Shown here piece by piece: positions 1 through 8,326 of a DNA stretch of 36,830 nucleotides. The notes under the pieces are model-generated. The model ran no database searches. It saw only the letters and a list, made by a program, of their open reading frames with translations, and had not been told where the DNA came from. Each line of letters begins with the position of its first letter. The stretch's first letter is position 1. The stretch is from the NCBI GenBank assembly GCA_026390285.1, contig JAPLGH010000074.1, positions 1 to 36,830 of the forward strand, in the 5' to 3' direction. A program made the translations under genes and the position numbers. This DNA comes from Caldisericota bacterium. GTDB lineage: Bacteria; Caldisericota; Caldisericia; Cryosericales; Cryosericaceae.

Positions 1-69
1 TAACATGAGCAACCTGCAAGTCAAAAGGCACTGCGAGCACCCCGCTGGCCTTCCCAACCTAGTGTCGCA

Positions 70-1890
70 GTGAAAGAAACCGTGCTTCTGCTATACTCTC
101 CGAAGCAGGATGCATCCTGCAGAAAGGGGGTGGGGAAATTGACACAGCACTTTGTTGGGCTCACAGCACCGGCGCGGCTCCTAGCCAAGATCGCATTTGC
201 CAGTTCGGCCGGCGCCTCGGGAGATGTGCTTCTCGTCCTTCCCAAGACTTCGGACCAGGAAATCGGCCGCGTCCACCGTCTGGTGGCAGCAGCTCGCAAG
301 GCTCTCGGCGCGGCTTCGATTCCTTTCCAGATCGTCGAGGCCGACGAGGCATTCCGTATGGCGACATCCGGAGATCGGTCCCGGACACTCGTCATCGATC
401 TCGACCTCCTGCACCATGAAAATATCGACCTGCTCGGGTCGGCCTGTAACTCGAATTCACAGGTAATTGGCTACAAACTCAAGCAGAACCTCTCCAGAAC
501 CTCGGCTGCCATCTTCGCCCGGGCCGACTCCAATTCCGCTCTTGCCGGCACGGTTGTGCGCCATCTGACTGAGGCTGGGATCGTGGACCAGACGAGCTTT
601 ATCCATATTACTTCCGCAGGCCAGTCTGCCGCTGTCGACGATAGTGTCCTCGAGGCATATGGCAAGGTGAAAGCTGAGGTGCCACAAGCCCGTCTCGCCA
701 TCGAACTGGCCAAAGACGGCGTGGAATCAGCTATCGAACACTGTTCTCTTCACTATGGTGTCCTTGTGCTTGGATTGCCAAAGCACCAAAAAGCGGGATC
801 GGTCACAGAACATCTGATCGCTCTGGCGATGGCAGGACTCCTCCACACAACCACGGTTTTCGTCTATGCGCGCGGCGCAGAAGTCGAGCAGCTGTCAGCC
901 ATGACGAAAGCCATCGAGCCATGGATCCTCAAGAACACATTCTCCCAGGACGAGTTTGCGGACATCGAGCGGCTCCTCCAGGCCAAGCGCGACCACCACG
1001 TGTCGATCTCCCTCGTCTTGCCGGCGCTCAATGAGGAAAAGACGGTCGGACGGGTCATCGACGTCTTCAAGAGCTTCCTGATGGACCAGCGGCCCCTGCT
1101 GGACGAGATCATCCTCATGGACAGCAACAGCGCCGACCAGACACGCGCAATCGCAGCCGCACGTGGCATCCCCGTCTATGTCCACCAGCAGGTACGCCCG
1201 GACCTCGGAGCCTATACCGGCAAGGGCGAGGCGATGTGGAAAGCACTGTTCGTCGCAACAGGAGACATTCTTGTCTTTGTCGACACCGACCTGTCCAATC
1301 CCAATCCGGCATTTGTCACAGGACTTGTCGGTCCCCTGCTCCTGGACGAGCGCCTGAACTTCATCAAGGGGTTCTACCGCAGGCCTGTGCGCATTGTCAA
1401 CGAGTTCGTGGAAGTCGGCGGAGGCCGCGTCACGGAGCTCGCTGCACGCCCGTTGCTCAATCTCTGGTATCCGGAACTCGGAGGACTGTTCCAGCCGCTT
1501 GCGGGGACCGTCGCTGCTCGAGCCGGCATCCTGCGCGAGCTGCATTTCCTGACCGGCTACGGCGTCGAGATCGGGCATGTCATCGAATATGCCCGCAAGT
1601 ACGGCATCGAGGGCCTGGCCCAGTCGGAGCTGGGCGAGATCGTTCACCGCAATCAACCTCTGGAGGCCCTGTCCAAGATGTCGTTTCAAGTCCTGGAAGC
1701 CGTTTTCCAGCTGTCGCCTGGCATGATGGCCCCCGGCATGGCTGACCGTATGAACGGCATCCTGCGCCAGCCCTTCCTCTCCGACACCGGGTTCACGCTC
1801 TTGCAGACACGACTGGGGCAGGAGATGCGACCGCCGGCGTCCTCAGTGCCACCTCTCGATCTTTCACCTGTAGCTGCACCAGGAACCTGA
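70..1890 (+). CDS. gpgS: Usp-like domain fused to glucosyl-3-phosphoglycerate synthase-type glycosyltransferase
   Basis: 606 aa. The first ~300 residues resemble tandem universal-stress-protein folds (VLVLGLPKHQ near residue 235). From about residue 311 a GT-A glycosyltransferase begins: LVLPALNEEKTVG, then MDSNSADQT, GKGEAMWKAL (typical of GpgS, family GT81) and the metal-binding DTDLSNPNP near residue 404, then GVEIGHVIEY. Members of this family transfer glucose from an NDP-glucose to 3-phosphoglycerate, giving the precursor of the compatible solute glucosylglycerate; acceptor and donor are inferred here. Cytosolic. The GTG at 70 has no clear ribosome binding site. In-frame GTG 130 and TTG 139 follow a purine-rich AAAGGGGGTGGGG, so the N-terminus is uncertain. 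The GH13 gene follows 16 bp downstream, so co-transcription is likely. Mannosylglycerate-type enzymes are an alternative. Confidence 0.8.
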   Translation: MKETVLLLYSPKQDASCRKGVGKLTQHFVGLTAPARLLAKIAFASSAGASGDVLLVLPKTSDQEIGRVHRLVAAARKALGAASIPFQIVEADEAFRMATSGDRSRTLVIDLDLLHHENIDLLGSACNSNSQVIGYKLKQNLSRTSAAIFARADSNSALAGTVVRHLTEAGIVDQTSFIHITSAGQSAAVDDSVLEAYGKVKAEVPQARLAIELAKDGVESAIEHCSLHYGVLVLGLPKHQKAGSVTEHLIALAMAGLLHTTTVFVYARGAEVEQLSAMTKAIEPWILKNTFSQDEFADIERLLQAKRDHHVSISLVLPALNEEKTVGRVIDVFKSFLMDQRPLLDEIILMDSNSADQTRAIAAARGIPVYVHQQVRPDLGAYTGKGEAMWKALFVATGDILVFVDTDLSNPNPAFVTGLVGPLLLDERLNFIKGFYRRPVRIVNEFVEVGGGRVTELAARPLLNLWYPELGGLFQPLAGTVAARAGILRELHFLTGYGVEIGHVIEYARKYGIEGLAQSELGEIVHRNQPLEALSKMSFQVLEAVFQLSPGMMAPGMADRMNGILRQPFLSDTGFTLLQTRLGQEMRPPASSVPPLDLSPVAAPGT

Positions 1891-1906
1891 CCACGATGTA
1901 GTCGAC

Positions 1907-3544
1907 ATGGTCCTGACTGACGCTCAGAACCAACCGTGGTGGAAACGAGGCGTCATCTATCACTGCTACGTCCGCAGCTTCATGGACGGCAACGGCGATG
2001 GCATAGGAGACCTGCCTGGGCTGATCAGCAGGCTGGACGTCCTGCGCGACGGTACACCAACGTCGCTCGGCATCGAAGGGCTCTGGCTGTCACCTGTGTA
2101 CCCTTCCCCCAACCGAGACTTCGGCTATGACATCAGCGACTACCGAGCAATCGACCCCATGTACGGCACGCTGGATGACTTCGACCGCCTCCTGGCTGGC
2201 GCCCGCTCACGGGGCATCCACCTCATCATGGATCTTGTCGTCAACCACAGTTCGACCGAACACGCGTGGTTCAGGCAAGCGTGTACCTCCCGCGAGAATC
2301 GATTCCACGACTATTACGTCTGGAGCCACGGACGGGCCGGCAAACCTCCCAACAACTGGGGTTCAACCTTCGGAGGATCAGCCTGGGAATGGAATGAGCA
2401 GACCCATGAGTTCTACCTGCACAGTTTCCTCAAGGAACAGGCCGACCTGAACTGGCGCAACCCCCGGCTTCGCGAAGAGGTCCGGGGCATCATGCGATTC
2501 TGGATGGAGCGGGGTGTCGACGGCTTTCGTCTCGACGTCGCCAACTACTATGTCAAGGACGCCCAGCTTCGCGACAACACTCATGAACTGGTCATTGCCC
2601 AACCCATGCCCGGCAACCCTTCGAAAACGCTGTTCATTCCGATGTCACGCGAGGTGTATGATCACACCGTGGACCAGCCGGAAACGCACGACGCCCTGCG
2701 CGAAATGCGGGGCGTTATCGACGAGAAGCCCGGGCGGATGATGGTGGGCGAGATCACCCAGCGCACGCTGAGTCAGGTACTTTCCTACTATGGGAACCAC
2801 GAAAGTGAACTGAACCTGGTATTCAACTTTTTCTTTTTCGTTCGACGTTTCAGGGCAAAAGACTTCCGCGACATCATCAGGCAAACCCTCGATCTGCTGC
2901 CCGAGGGCGCTTGGCCCGCATGGGTGTTGAGCAACCATGACGTCGTCCGCGCGGTGTCGCGCTACCACCTGACGCCTGCGATGACGAAGAGCATGATAGG
3001 GCTCCTTCTTACACTCAAGGGAACGCCGTTCCTTTACAATGGAGAGGAGCTGGGGCTTGCGAACACGCCCATCCCCAGGAGACTGGTTCAAGATCCTGTG
3101 GGCAAGAGATACTGGCCCCTTCCCGTTGGCCGGGATGGTGAACGCACACCCATGCCATGGGATGCGTCACGGGGCACCGGCTTCACCACCGGAACGCCAT
3201 GGCTGCCCGTCCATGCGTCTGCCACGACGTACAGTGCTCAGTCGGCTGACCCAACCTCGGTACTGAGCTTTACGAGACAGCTGTCATGGTTCAGGTCGCA
3301 CCATCCTACACTGAACGCGGGCGACATGTCGATCGTCGACGGTCCGTCGGACACCTGCCTCTGCTTCACTCGCACATCACCTGCAGAGCTCATGACGGTG
3401 ACCATCAACCTGTCCAGCCGGACTGTCCCGATTCCACGGGGCAGCTTCACGTCAGACCAGACGCCTCTGTTCAGTACAGAGGAGCAGCCATCCAAGGACA
3501 GCCTGGCTCCCTGGGAGGTCAGGATAGCGGCCGCCAGCGCATAG
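1907..3544 (+). CDS. GH13 alpha-amylase-family glycosidase (alpha-glucosidase / oligo-1,6-glucosidase type)
   Basis: 545 aa, normal length for a GH13 (beta/alpha)8 enzyme. The start WWKRGVIYHCYVRSF.D is typical of alpha-glucosidase, oligo-1,6-glucosidase and trehalulose-type enzymes. The conserved regions are intact: region I MDLVVNH near residue 108, region II GFRLDVANYY with the nucleophile Asp near 209, region III MVGEI with the acid/base Glu near 282, and region IV LSNHD near 345. A short beta-sandwich C domain follows. There is no signal peptide, so it is probably cytosolic. It lies 16 bp after the GpgS-like gene; by context it may hydrolyse glucosylglycerate or alpha-glucosides, which is inference. 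The start at 1907 has only a weak ribosome binding site. The gene converges with the PAS gene, leaving 16 bp between the stops. Confidence 0.88.
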   Translation: MVLTDAQNQPWWKRGVIYHCYVRSFMDGNGDGIGDLPGLISRLDVLRDGTPTSLGIEGLWLSPVYPSPNRDFGYDISDYRAIDPMYGTLDDFDRLLAGARSRGIHLIMDLVVNHSSTEHAWFRQACTSRENRFHDYYVWSHGRAGKPPNNWGSTFGGSAWEWNEQTHEFYLHSFLKEQADLNWRNPRLREEVRGIMRFWMERGVDGFRLDVANYYVKDAQLRDNTHELVIAQPMPGNPSKTLFIPMSREVYDHTVDQPETHDALREMRGVIDEKPGRMMVGEITQRTLSQVLSYYGNHESELNLVFNFFFFVRRFRAKDFRDIIRQTLDLLPEGAWPAWVLSNHDVVRAVSRYHLTPAMTKSMIGLLLTLKGTPFLYNGEELGLANTPIPRRLVQDPVGKRYWPLPVGRDGERTPMPWDASRGTGFTTGTPWLPVHASATTYSAQSADPTSVLSFTRQLSWFRSHHPTLNAGDMSIVDGPSDTCLCFTRTSPAELMTVTINLSSRTVPIPRGSFTSDQTPLFSTEEQPSKDSLAPWEVRIAAASA

Positions 3545-3560
3545 TCTGTGGAACGGGTTG

Positions 3561-4622
3561 TCACTCCGCTACGCAGGAATTCTTCCTCCCGGTAACGTCG
3601 CGGCCGATGACGACGACCGTGTCAGGACTCCCATCCGTCCTGACCAGTGCGCCACTGACTTCGACCTGCCGGGTCGAACCTGATGCGTCTTGGACATCGA
3701 AGACTTCCAATGGCTCGGTCCCTCCGAGCAGCAGCCGATTGAAGAGTGCCATGGCACGACTGAGATTGGCAGGTACGACCACATCGACGACGTCCCGCCC
3801 AATGAGGAGGGTGGAAGATACGCCAAGAAACTCGCACAACCGGGCATTCGCCAGGGTGATGCGCCTGTCGAGGTCGACCATGCAGATGTGCTCAGTCGAC
3901 CTGTTCAGGAAGACATCCAGCTGCTCCCTGCTCCTTTGCAGATCCTGCTCGTTCCTCCGCATCTCGGTGACATCAAACCCGATGCCGGCGACGTTTGCGA
4001 CAGAGCCCCGGATGTCCCACACCGGCACCTTGGCCGTGTGGTAAAATCGGTGTTCGCCGTCCGTGACATCGTCGTAGTCATGTGCCCACCCTTGTCCCGT
4101 GTCGAACACCATGTCATCCGTGGTCTCAAACTCCAGGGCGCGCTCGGGCGCAAAGAGTTCTCTGTCGGTGTGACCGATGAGCTCGTCGACCTCTCTGCTC
4201 TGCCAACGAGGCAGCATCGGATTGGTCTGTACCCATGCCAGATTCCCTGCCAGGTACCTATGGTCTCTCGACTTCAGCCAAACTGCAGCGGGAATATTGT
4301 CCATCAGCGCCCGGATGAAGGCGCGTGACTCCTCCAGTGCCTCCATGTTTTCCTGCCGGGCAAGAAACCTCTGCTGGAGGATGAGGGCGCGGACCGCTGC
4401 CCAGATCAAGACGCCGCTCGCGAGAGCGGCGATGGCCATCAGCACCTGCTGGCGAATGCTCAGACTGTTGGCGAAATCACCCAGCAGTGCTCCCCATAGA
4501 ATCACATAGAGGCATGCGGCCAGAGTGGCTCCAGTCCTCGCCCGCCTGAACCACCACGTCGGCCTTCCTGTCGCACGTGCTCCCTTACGATTGCTGCTGG
4601 TTGCTGCATTGTCCAACTTCAT
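3561..4622 (-). CDS. Membrane-anchored double-PAS protein without output domain
   Basis: 353 aa from the ATG at 4622, which is preceded by AGAAGGTGG; the longer ORF start at 4682 lacks a ribosome binding site. Two hydrophobic segments lie near residues 28-46 and 58-80, followed by a short linker helix and two PAS modules. PAS1 (about 105-225) has NIPAAVWLKSRDHRYL and ends in GIGFDVTEMRRNEQ. PAS2 (about 228-345) has RSTEHICMVDLDRRI and ends in VIGRDVTGRKN. PAS modules sense small ligands or redox state and normally feed a kinase, GGDEF or chemotaxis output, but this protein stops eight residues after PAS2. It may be a truncated sensor or a stand-alone sensor acting through partners. It is divergent from the GH4 sugar operon and convergent with the GH13 gene. 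Confidence 0.8.
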   Translation of the reverse strand: MKLDNAATSSNRKGARATGRPTWWFRRARTGATLAACLYVILWGALLGDFANSLSIRQQVLMAIAALASGVLIWAAVRALILQQRFLARQENMEALEESRAFIRALMDNIPAAVWLKSRDHRYLAGNLAWVQTNPMLPRWQSREVDELIGHTDRELFAPERALEFETTDDMVFDTGQGWAHDYDDVTDGEHRFYHTAKVPVWDIRGSVANVAGIGFDVTEMRRNEQDLQRSREQLDVFLNRSTEHICMVDLDRRITLANARLCEFLGVSSTLLIGRDVVDVVVPANLSRAMALFNRLLLGGTEPLEVFDVQDASGSTRQVEVSGALVRTDGSPDTVVVIGRDVTGRKNSCVAE

Positions 4623-4710
4623 CCGTCCACCTTCTCTCTTGACATCTGTGAGCGTACCCATCATGGAGGACCTGTCAAACACACCCGAAGAGCTCAGACC
4701 CCTCGAAGCC

Positions 4711-4743
4711 TTTCCTTGACAAAGGAAGCGGTCCCATTAGAAC
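4711..4743 (+). promoter_or_regulatory. Candidate promoter with overlapping inverted repeat upstream of sugar operon
   Basis: A perfect -35 TTGACA at 4716-4721 is followed after 16 bp by TAGAAC at 4738-4743, a moderate -10. The -35 sits inside the inverted repeat TTCCTT-gaca-AAGGAA, which looks like an operator position. It would drive the GH4 gene about 105 bp downstream. The assignment rests on consensus matching only. Confidence 0.4.
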
Positions 4744-4849
4744 ATTACCGGGAAGGATCGCCAGTCGTGCCGCTGGTCGAAGACACGCTGACGGATACCC
4801 TCTACCGGATGCGCCATGGCGTGCCGGTGTGCGCCGACTGGAGGCAACG

Positions 4850-6175
4850 ATGAAAGTCAGCATCATTGGTGGGGGTGGAACAAGAGTCCCGATCCTTGTG
4901 GGCGCTCTGCTTGACCTCCAGGAACGGCTCGATCTCACAGAGATTGCGCTCATCGATCCCGATAGCGAACGGTTCGCCGCCATGGACAAGGTCATATCGG
5001 CCATCGTCCAGGACAGAAACAGAACCGTCGAGATCTTGCACGCCGGTACATTCCGCGAGTGCGTGACAGGAGCCTCCTTCGTCATCGCCGCCATACGCGT
5101 GGGCGGCGACCATATGCGTACGCTGGACGAACGGATTCCCCTCTCGATGGATGTCCTGGGCCAGGAGACCGTCGGCGCAGGTGGCTTCGCCATGGCTGTC
5201 CGTACCATCCCCGTCGTGCTGGACATGCTCAAAGAGCTGCGTGAGGTTGCGCCTGACGCCTGGTTCATCAACCTCACGAATCCGTCGGGGATCATCACAC
5301 AGGCCATCGTCAGCCACGGAGGCTTTCACAACGTCGTCGGCATCTGTGACGCGCCGACCTCCATCGGCATCCTGCTGGCCTACCTCCTCAAGGTGAAACC
5401 AGAAGATCTGGTGCTGGATTACTATGGGCTGAACCACTGCGGTTTCGTCAAGGGCGTCTACGCTCTCGGGCAGGACGTACTGCCCCAGGTCCTTTCCATA
5501 ATCGACCAGATGCCCGGCTTTGAGGAAATGACGCATTTCTCGTCGGAATTCGTGCGCCGACTGGGCAAGTTGCCCAACGGGTACATCTGGTACTACACCT
5601 TCAAGCGCGAATCACTTGCGGCCGTCAAGGCTGGTACGGAAACACGCGGCGAGGAGGTGGAACGCCTCAATGCACGGCTGTTCGCCGACCTGACGACCGC
5701 TGATGATCCCAAGGTCGTCTACGACACATATTTGGCTGCGCGCGAACACGGTCAGCTCCCAGAGGAGTTTCGGACCGCTATGAACCTCAAAAGTGGCCAG
5801 GGGTACAGCGCGGTTGCCATGGACGTGCTGCTTGGCCTGGCAGGCAAGGGCCAGGCTGTTGTCCCCGTCAATGTCATGAACCGTGGAGCGATTGCCGGCC
5901 TTGCTCTCGACGATGTCGTCGAGGTCCCGTCCCTGATCACGGAACGCCTTGTCCGCCCGCTGGTGGTCGGACCGATCGACAGGGAGTCACAACTGCTCAT
6001 CGAGCAGGTGAAACTGTACGAGAGGTCCCTCGTCGACGCGGTCGCGTACCGCGACCTTGGGGCTCTCATCGAGGCTCTGGCACTCAGTCCACTGGTCCCC
6101 TCGCCGGCCGTGGCACGAGATCTCGTCCTGGCGTTCAAAGAGCAGGAAGCCCCATACTTCGACGGCTTCAAGTAG
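4850..6175 (+). CDS. Glycoside hydrolase family 4 (6-phospho-glucosidase type)
   Basis: 441 aa from the ATG at 4850, which has GGAGG five bases upstream; the longer ORF start at 4829 lacks this. The N-terminal VSIIGGGGTRVP is the NAD(H)-binding Rossmann loop of GH4, followed by TNPSGIITQA, GICDAPTSIG and GLNHCGF. The Cys and His of the last two motifs are the expected Mn2+ ligands. GH4 enzymes cleave glycosides by a redox elimination mechanism using NAD+ and Mn2+, mostly on 6-phosphorylated disaccharides. The diagnostic tetrapeptide here is CDAP, close both to CDMP of phospho-alpha-glucosidases and to the CD.P of some annotated 6-phospho-beta-glucosidases, so the anomer is not decided. It is the first gene of a four-gene operon with transporter, deacetylase and kinase. 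Confidence 0.88.
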   Translation: MKVSIIGGGGTRVPILVGALLDLQERLDLTEIALIDPDSERFAAMDKVISAIVQDRNRTVEILHAGTFRECVTGASFVIAAIRVGGDHMRTLDERIPLSMDVLGQETVGAGGFAMAVRTIPVVLDMLKELREVAPDAWFINLTNPSGIITQAIVSHGGFHNVVGICDAPTSIGILLAYLLKVKPEDLVLDYYGLNHCGFVKGVYALGQDVLPQVLSIIDQMPGFEEMTHFSSEFVRRLGKLPNGYIWYYTFKRESLAAVKAGTETRGEEVERLNARLFADLTTADDPKVVYDTYLAAREHGQLPEEFRTAMNLKSGQGYSAVAMDVLLGLAGKGQAVVPVNVMNRGAIAGLALDDVVEVPSLITERLVRPLVVGPIDRESQLLIEQVKLYERSLVDAVAYRDLGALIEALALSPLVPSPAVARDLVLAFKEQEAPYFDGFK

Positions 6176-6206
6176 CCGCACGCATCCGCAATTCCCTGGA
6201 GGCAGC

Positions 6207-7568
6207 ATGAACTTCTGGAAGAAGCTTGCATACAGCTTCGGTTCGATGGGGGCAGGCCTGCCCGAGAACTGCTTCACGACGTGGGCCATGTACTTCTACG
6301 TGGACAAGTTGGGGCTCTCGCCGAGGCTCTTTGCCACAGCAATGCTGATCTATACGGTCTGGAACTGTCTGAACGACCCACTGTTCGGCTACTGGTCTGA
6401 CCGAACGCATACCCGGTGGGGGCGACGGATTCCCTATATCGCACTGGGAACGCTGCCCTTGGCGCTTGCCTTCTATTTAATCTGGGTCCCGCCGGCCGGA
6501 ATCACCGGCATGGCCATGTTCTGGTACTATCTCGCCATCATTTTTGCGTTCGACGGGTTCTACACGCTGGTCATCCTCAACTGGACGGCACTATACCCTG
6601 AGATGTACACGACGACACAGGATCGTAGTGTCGTCAATGCCTGGCGCCAGGTCCTCGGCATTGTCGGGGTCATCGTCGGGGTCGCACTTGCTCCCATCCT
6701 CATCGCCAAGTTCGGCTGGAAAGGACTGGGCGTCATCATCGGCAGCGGCACTGCGCTCGTCATGTTTGTTTCGCTGCTTGGCTCCAAAGAGAACCCGCGG
6801 ATACAGGGTGGCGAATCGCTGTCGCTCGGCCCGGCCATCAAGAATACGCTGATCAACAAGTCCTTCGTGACCTTTGTACTGTTCAACCTGTTCTTCCAGA
6901 CCGTCTTAGTCATGGTACAAGGTGTCATTCCCTTCTACACCCAGTTTGCGCTGCTGCTCACTGACACCCAGAAGACATTTGTGTTGCTGGCTGTGTTCCT
7001 CATGGCCATCATTTCGCAGTTGCTCTGGAACAAGGTCGTCATCAGGGTGGGCACGCGCAGTACAGCCATCATCGGTATTGGCCTGTTCACCGTTTTTCTC
7101 ATACCTCTCGCATTTGTGAAGACCCTTGGTGTCGGCATTGCCTTCTTCGCCCTTTTGGGGGTCGGGCTGGGTGCTCTTCTTCTCGTGGAGGACATGATGG
7201 TTGCCGATATCTGCGACGAAGATTACCTCAAGACCGGCACACGCCGCGAGGGCATGTACTACGGCGTCAACGCCCTCATCATGCGCAGCAGCGTCGCCAT
7301 TTCTGCTGGCATTATCGCCTTCGTCCAGATCAGGACACACTACGTTGCCAAACTGACCGATCCGACACTGCAGCCTCATACGGCGGTTGTCGGTTTTCGT
7401 GCCCTGATGAGCGGCATCCCTGCAGTGCTCATGCTTATTGCGCTCGTGTTCATCCTCATGTATCCCCTGTACGGCAAGAAGCTGGAGGCTGTCAAGAAAC
7501 AGTGTGCTCTCACCACCGCGTCGTGCCCCGATCCGGGAGCTCCTTCTCCCGGCACGCCTGCCATCTGA
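6207..7568 (+). CDS. GPH-family (MelB/LacS-like) sugar:cation symporter
   Basis: 453 aa with about 12 hydrophobic segments. The ATG at 6207 has GGAGG five bases upstream; the ORF-track start at 6057 lies inside the GH4 gene. The signature WSDRTHTRWGRRIPY between helices 2 and 3 is the glycoside-pentoside-hexuronide:cation symporter motif, and NDPLFG just before it matches the family's conserved Asp-containing helix. These inner-membrane carriers import sugars with Na+ or H+ without phosphorylating them. It starts 31 bp after the GH4 gene and ends 16 bp before the deacetylase, so it is the uptake step of this operon. Because it cannot phosphorylate the sugar, the downstream kinase is the likely source of a phospho-substrate for GH4 (inference). 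Confidence 0.88.
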   Translation: MNFWKKLAYSFGSMGAGLPENCFTTWAMYFYVDKLGLSPRLFATAMLIYTVWNCLNDPLFGYWSDRTHTRWGRRIPYIALGTLPLALAFYLIWVPPAGITGMAMFWYYLAIIFAFDGFYTLVILNWTALYPEMYTTTQDRSVVNAWRQVLGIVGVIVGVALAPILIAKFGWKGLGVIIGSGTALVMFVSLLGSKENPRIQGGESLSLGPAIKNTLINKSFVTFVLFNLFFQTVLVMVQGVIPFYTQFALLLTDTQKTFVLLAVFLMAIISQLLWNKVVIRVGTRSTAIIGIGLFTVFLIPLAFVKTLGVGIAFFALLGVGLGALLLVEDMMVADICDEDYLKTGTRREGMYYGVNALIMRSSVAISAGIIAFVQIRTHYVAKLTDPTLQPHTAVVGFRALMSGIPAVLMLIALVFILMYPLYGKKLEAVKKQCALTTASCPDPGAPSPGTPAI

Positions 7569-7584
7569 ACGGAGGCCCTGGACA

Positions 7585-8325
7585 ATGAACTGGAATGAAT
7601 TCCTGCCGATCCCGCCCATCGATTCAGCACAGAAGTACGTCGTGTTCCAGCCACATTCCGATGATGCCGTCTGGTTCGCCGGCGGCCTCCTGCTCAAGCT
7701 GGCCAAGGAAGGGAAAGACGTCACGCTTGTCACGATGACCGACGGCTGCCTGGGCAGCACGGACGTCTCGATGACACGCGAACGCCTGGTCGAGATCCGC
7801 CGTGAGGAGGACCAGAAGGCTGGCGAGGCCATCGGCGTTCATAAACACCTGTACCTGGTGTTCCACGATGGTTCCCTGCCCCACTGCGGGGAAACGACCG
7901 CGGCGATGGTCCGCATCCTCCGGCAGGAACAGCCGGACGCCGTGCTGGCGCCCGACCCGTGGCTGACGTATGAGGCCCATCAGGACCACCTGAACTGTGG
8001 GTGGTCGGCCGCAGAAAGCCTGATCTACTGCAACCTGCCCCTGTATCTTCCCGAACTGCCCCCTCACGACGTCCGCTTCATCGCGTTCTACCTCACCAGC
8101 AGGCCAAACCAATTTGTCGACATCTCAGCCGAGAACGAGGCGAGGCTGGCAGCCCTCAGCCTGTTCAGGAGTCAGTTCACCCCGGAGACCCTGGAAATGG
8201 CGACCCAGTACCTCAACCTCAAGGCCTCGGAACTGGGTGAAGCACACGGGATGCGGCTGGCAGAGGCATTCAAGGTACTGACCCCTCTCCACCTCCACAC
8301 GAGCGTCGACTCGGAGTCTCTCTAG
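7585..8325 (+). CDS. PIG-L / LmbE family N-acetylglucosaminyl deacetylase
   Basis: 246 aa from the ATG at 7585, which has GGAGG upstream; the longer ORF start at 7438 overlaps the transporter. The zinc-binding motif PHSDD is near residue 25, with HQDH further on, as in PIG-L/LmbE deacetylases (MshB, archaeal diacetylchitobiose deacetylase, BshB). Family enzymes remove an acetyl group from N-acetylglucosaminyl substrates. There is no signal peptide, so it is cytosolic. It lies 16 bp after the symporter and its stop is one base from the next start, so it is tightly coupled to the kinase. In this operon a role as an N-acetyl-disaccharide deacetylase is more likely than a thiol-cofactor role, but that is inferred from context. 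Confidence 0.85.
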   Translation: MNWNEFLPIPPIDSAQKYVVFQPHSDDAVWFAGGLLLKLAKEGKDVTLVTMTDGCLGSTDVSMTRERLVEIRREEDQKAGEAIGVHKHLYLVFHDGSLPHCGETTAAMVRILRQEQPDAVLAPDPWLTYEAHQDHLNCGWSAAESLIYCNLPLYLPELPPHDVRFIAFYLTSRPNQFVDISAENEARLAALSLFRSQFTPETLEMATQYLNLKASELGEAHGMRLAEAFKVLTPLHLHTSVDSESL

Positions 8326-8326
8326 C

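Noticed and set aside
895-1689. 264-aa ORF on the minus strand
   Set aside because: Antisense of the GpgS-like gene; low-complexity Asp/Gln-rich translation, no ribosome binding site or known motif. Typical shadow ORF of GC-rich DNA.
3286-4044. 252-aa plus-strand ORF
   Set aside because: Overlaps the GH13 end out of frame and is antisense to the PAS gene; no domain.
4802-5536. 244-aa minus-strand ORF
   Set aside because: Exactly antisense to the GH4 gene, whose motifs are clear on the plus strand.
6906-7832. 308-aa minus-strand ORF
   Set aside because: Antisense to the symporter and deacetylase genes; composition His/Asp/Glu-rich with no domain.
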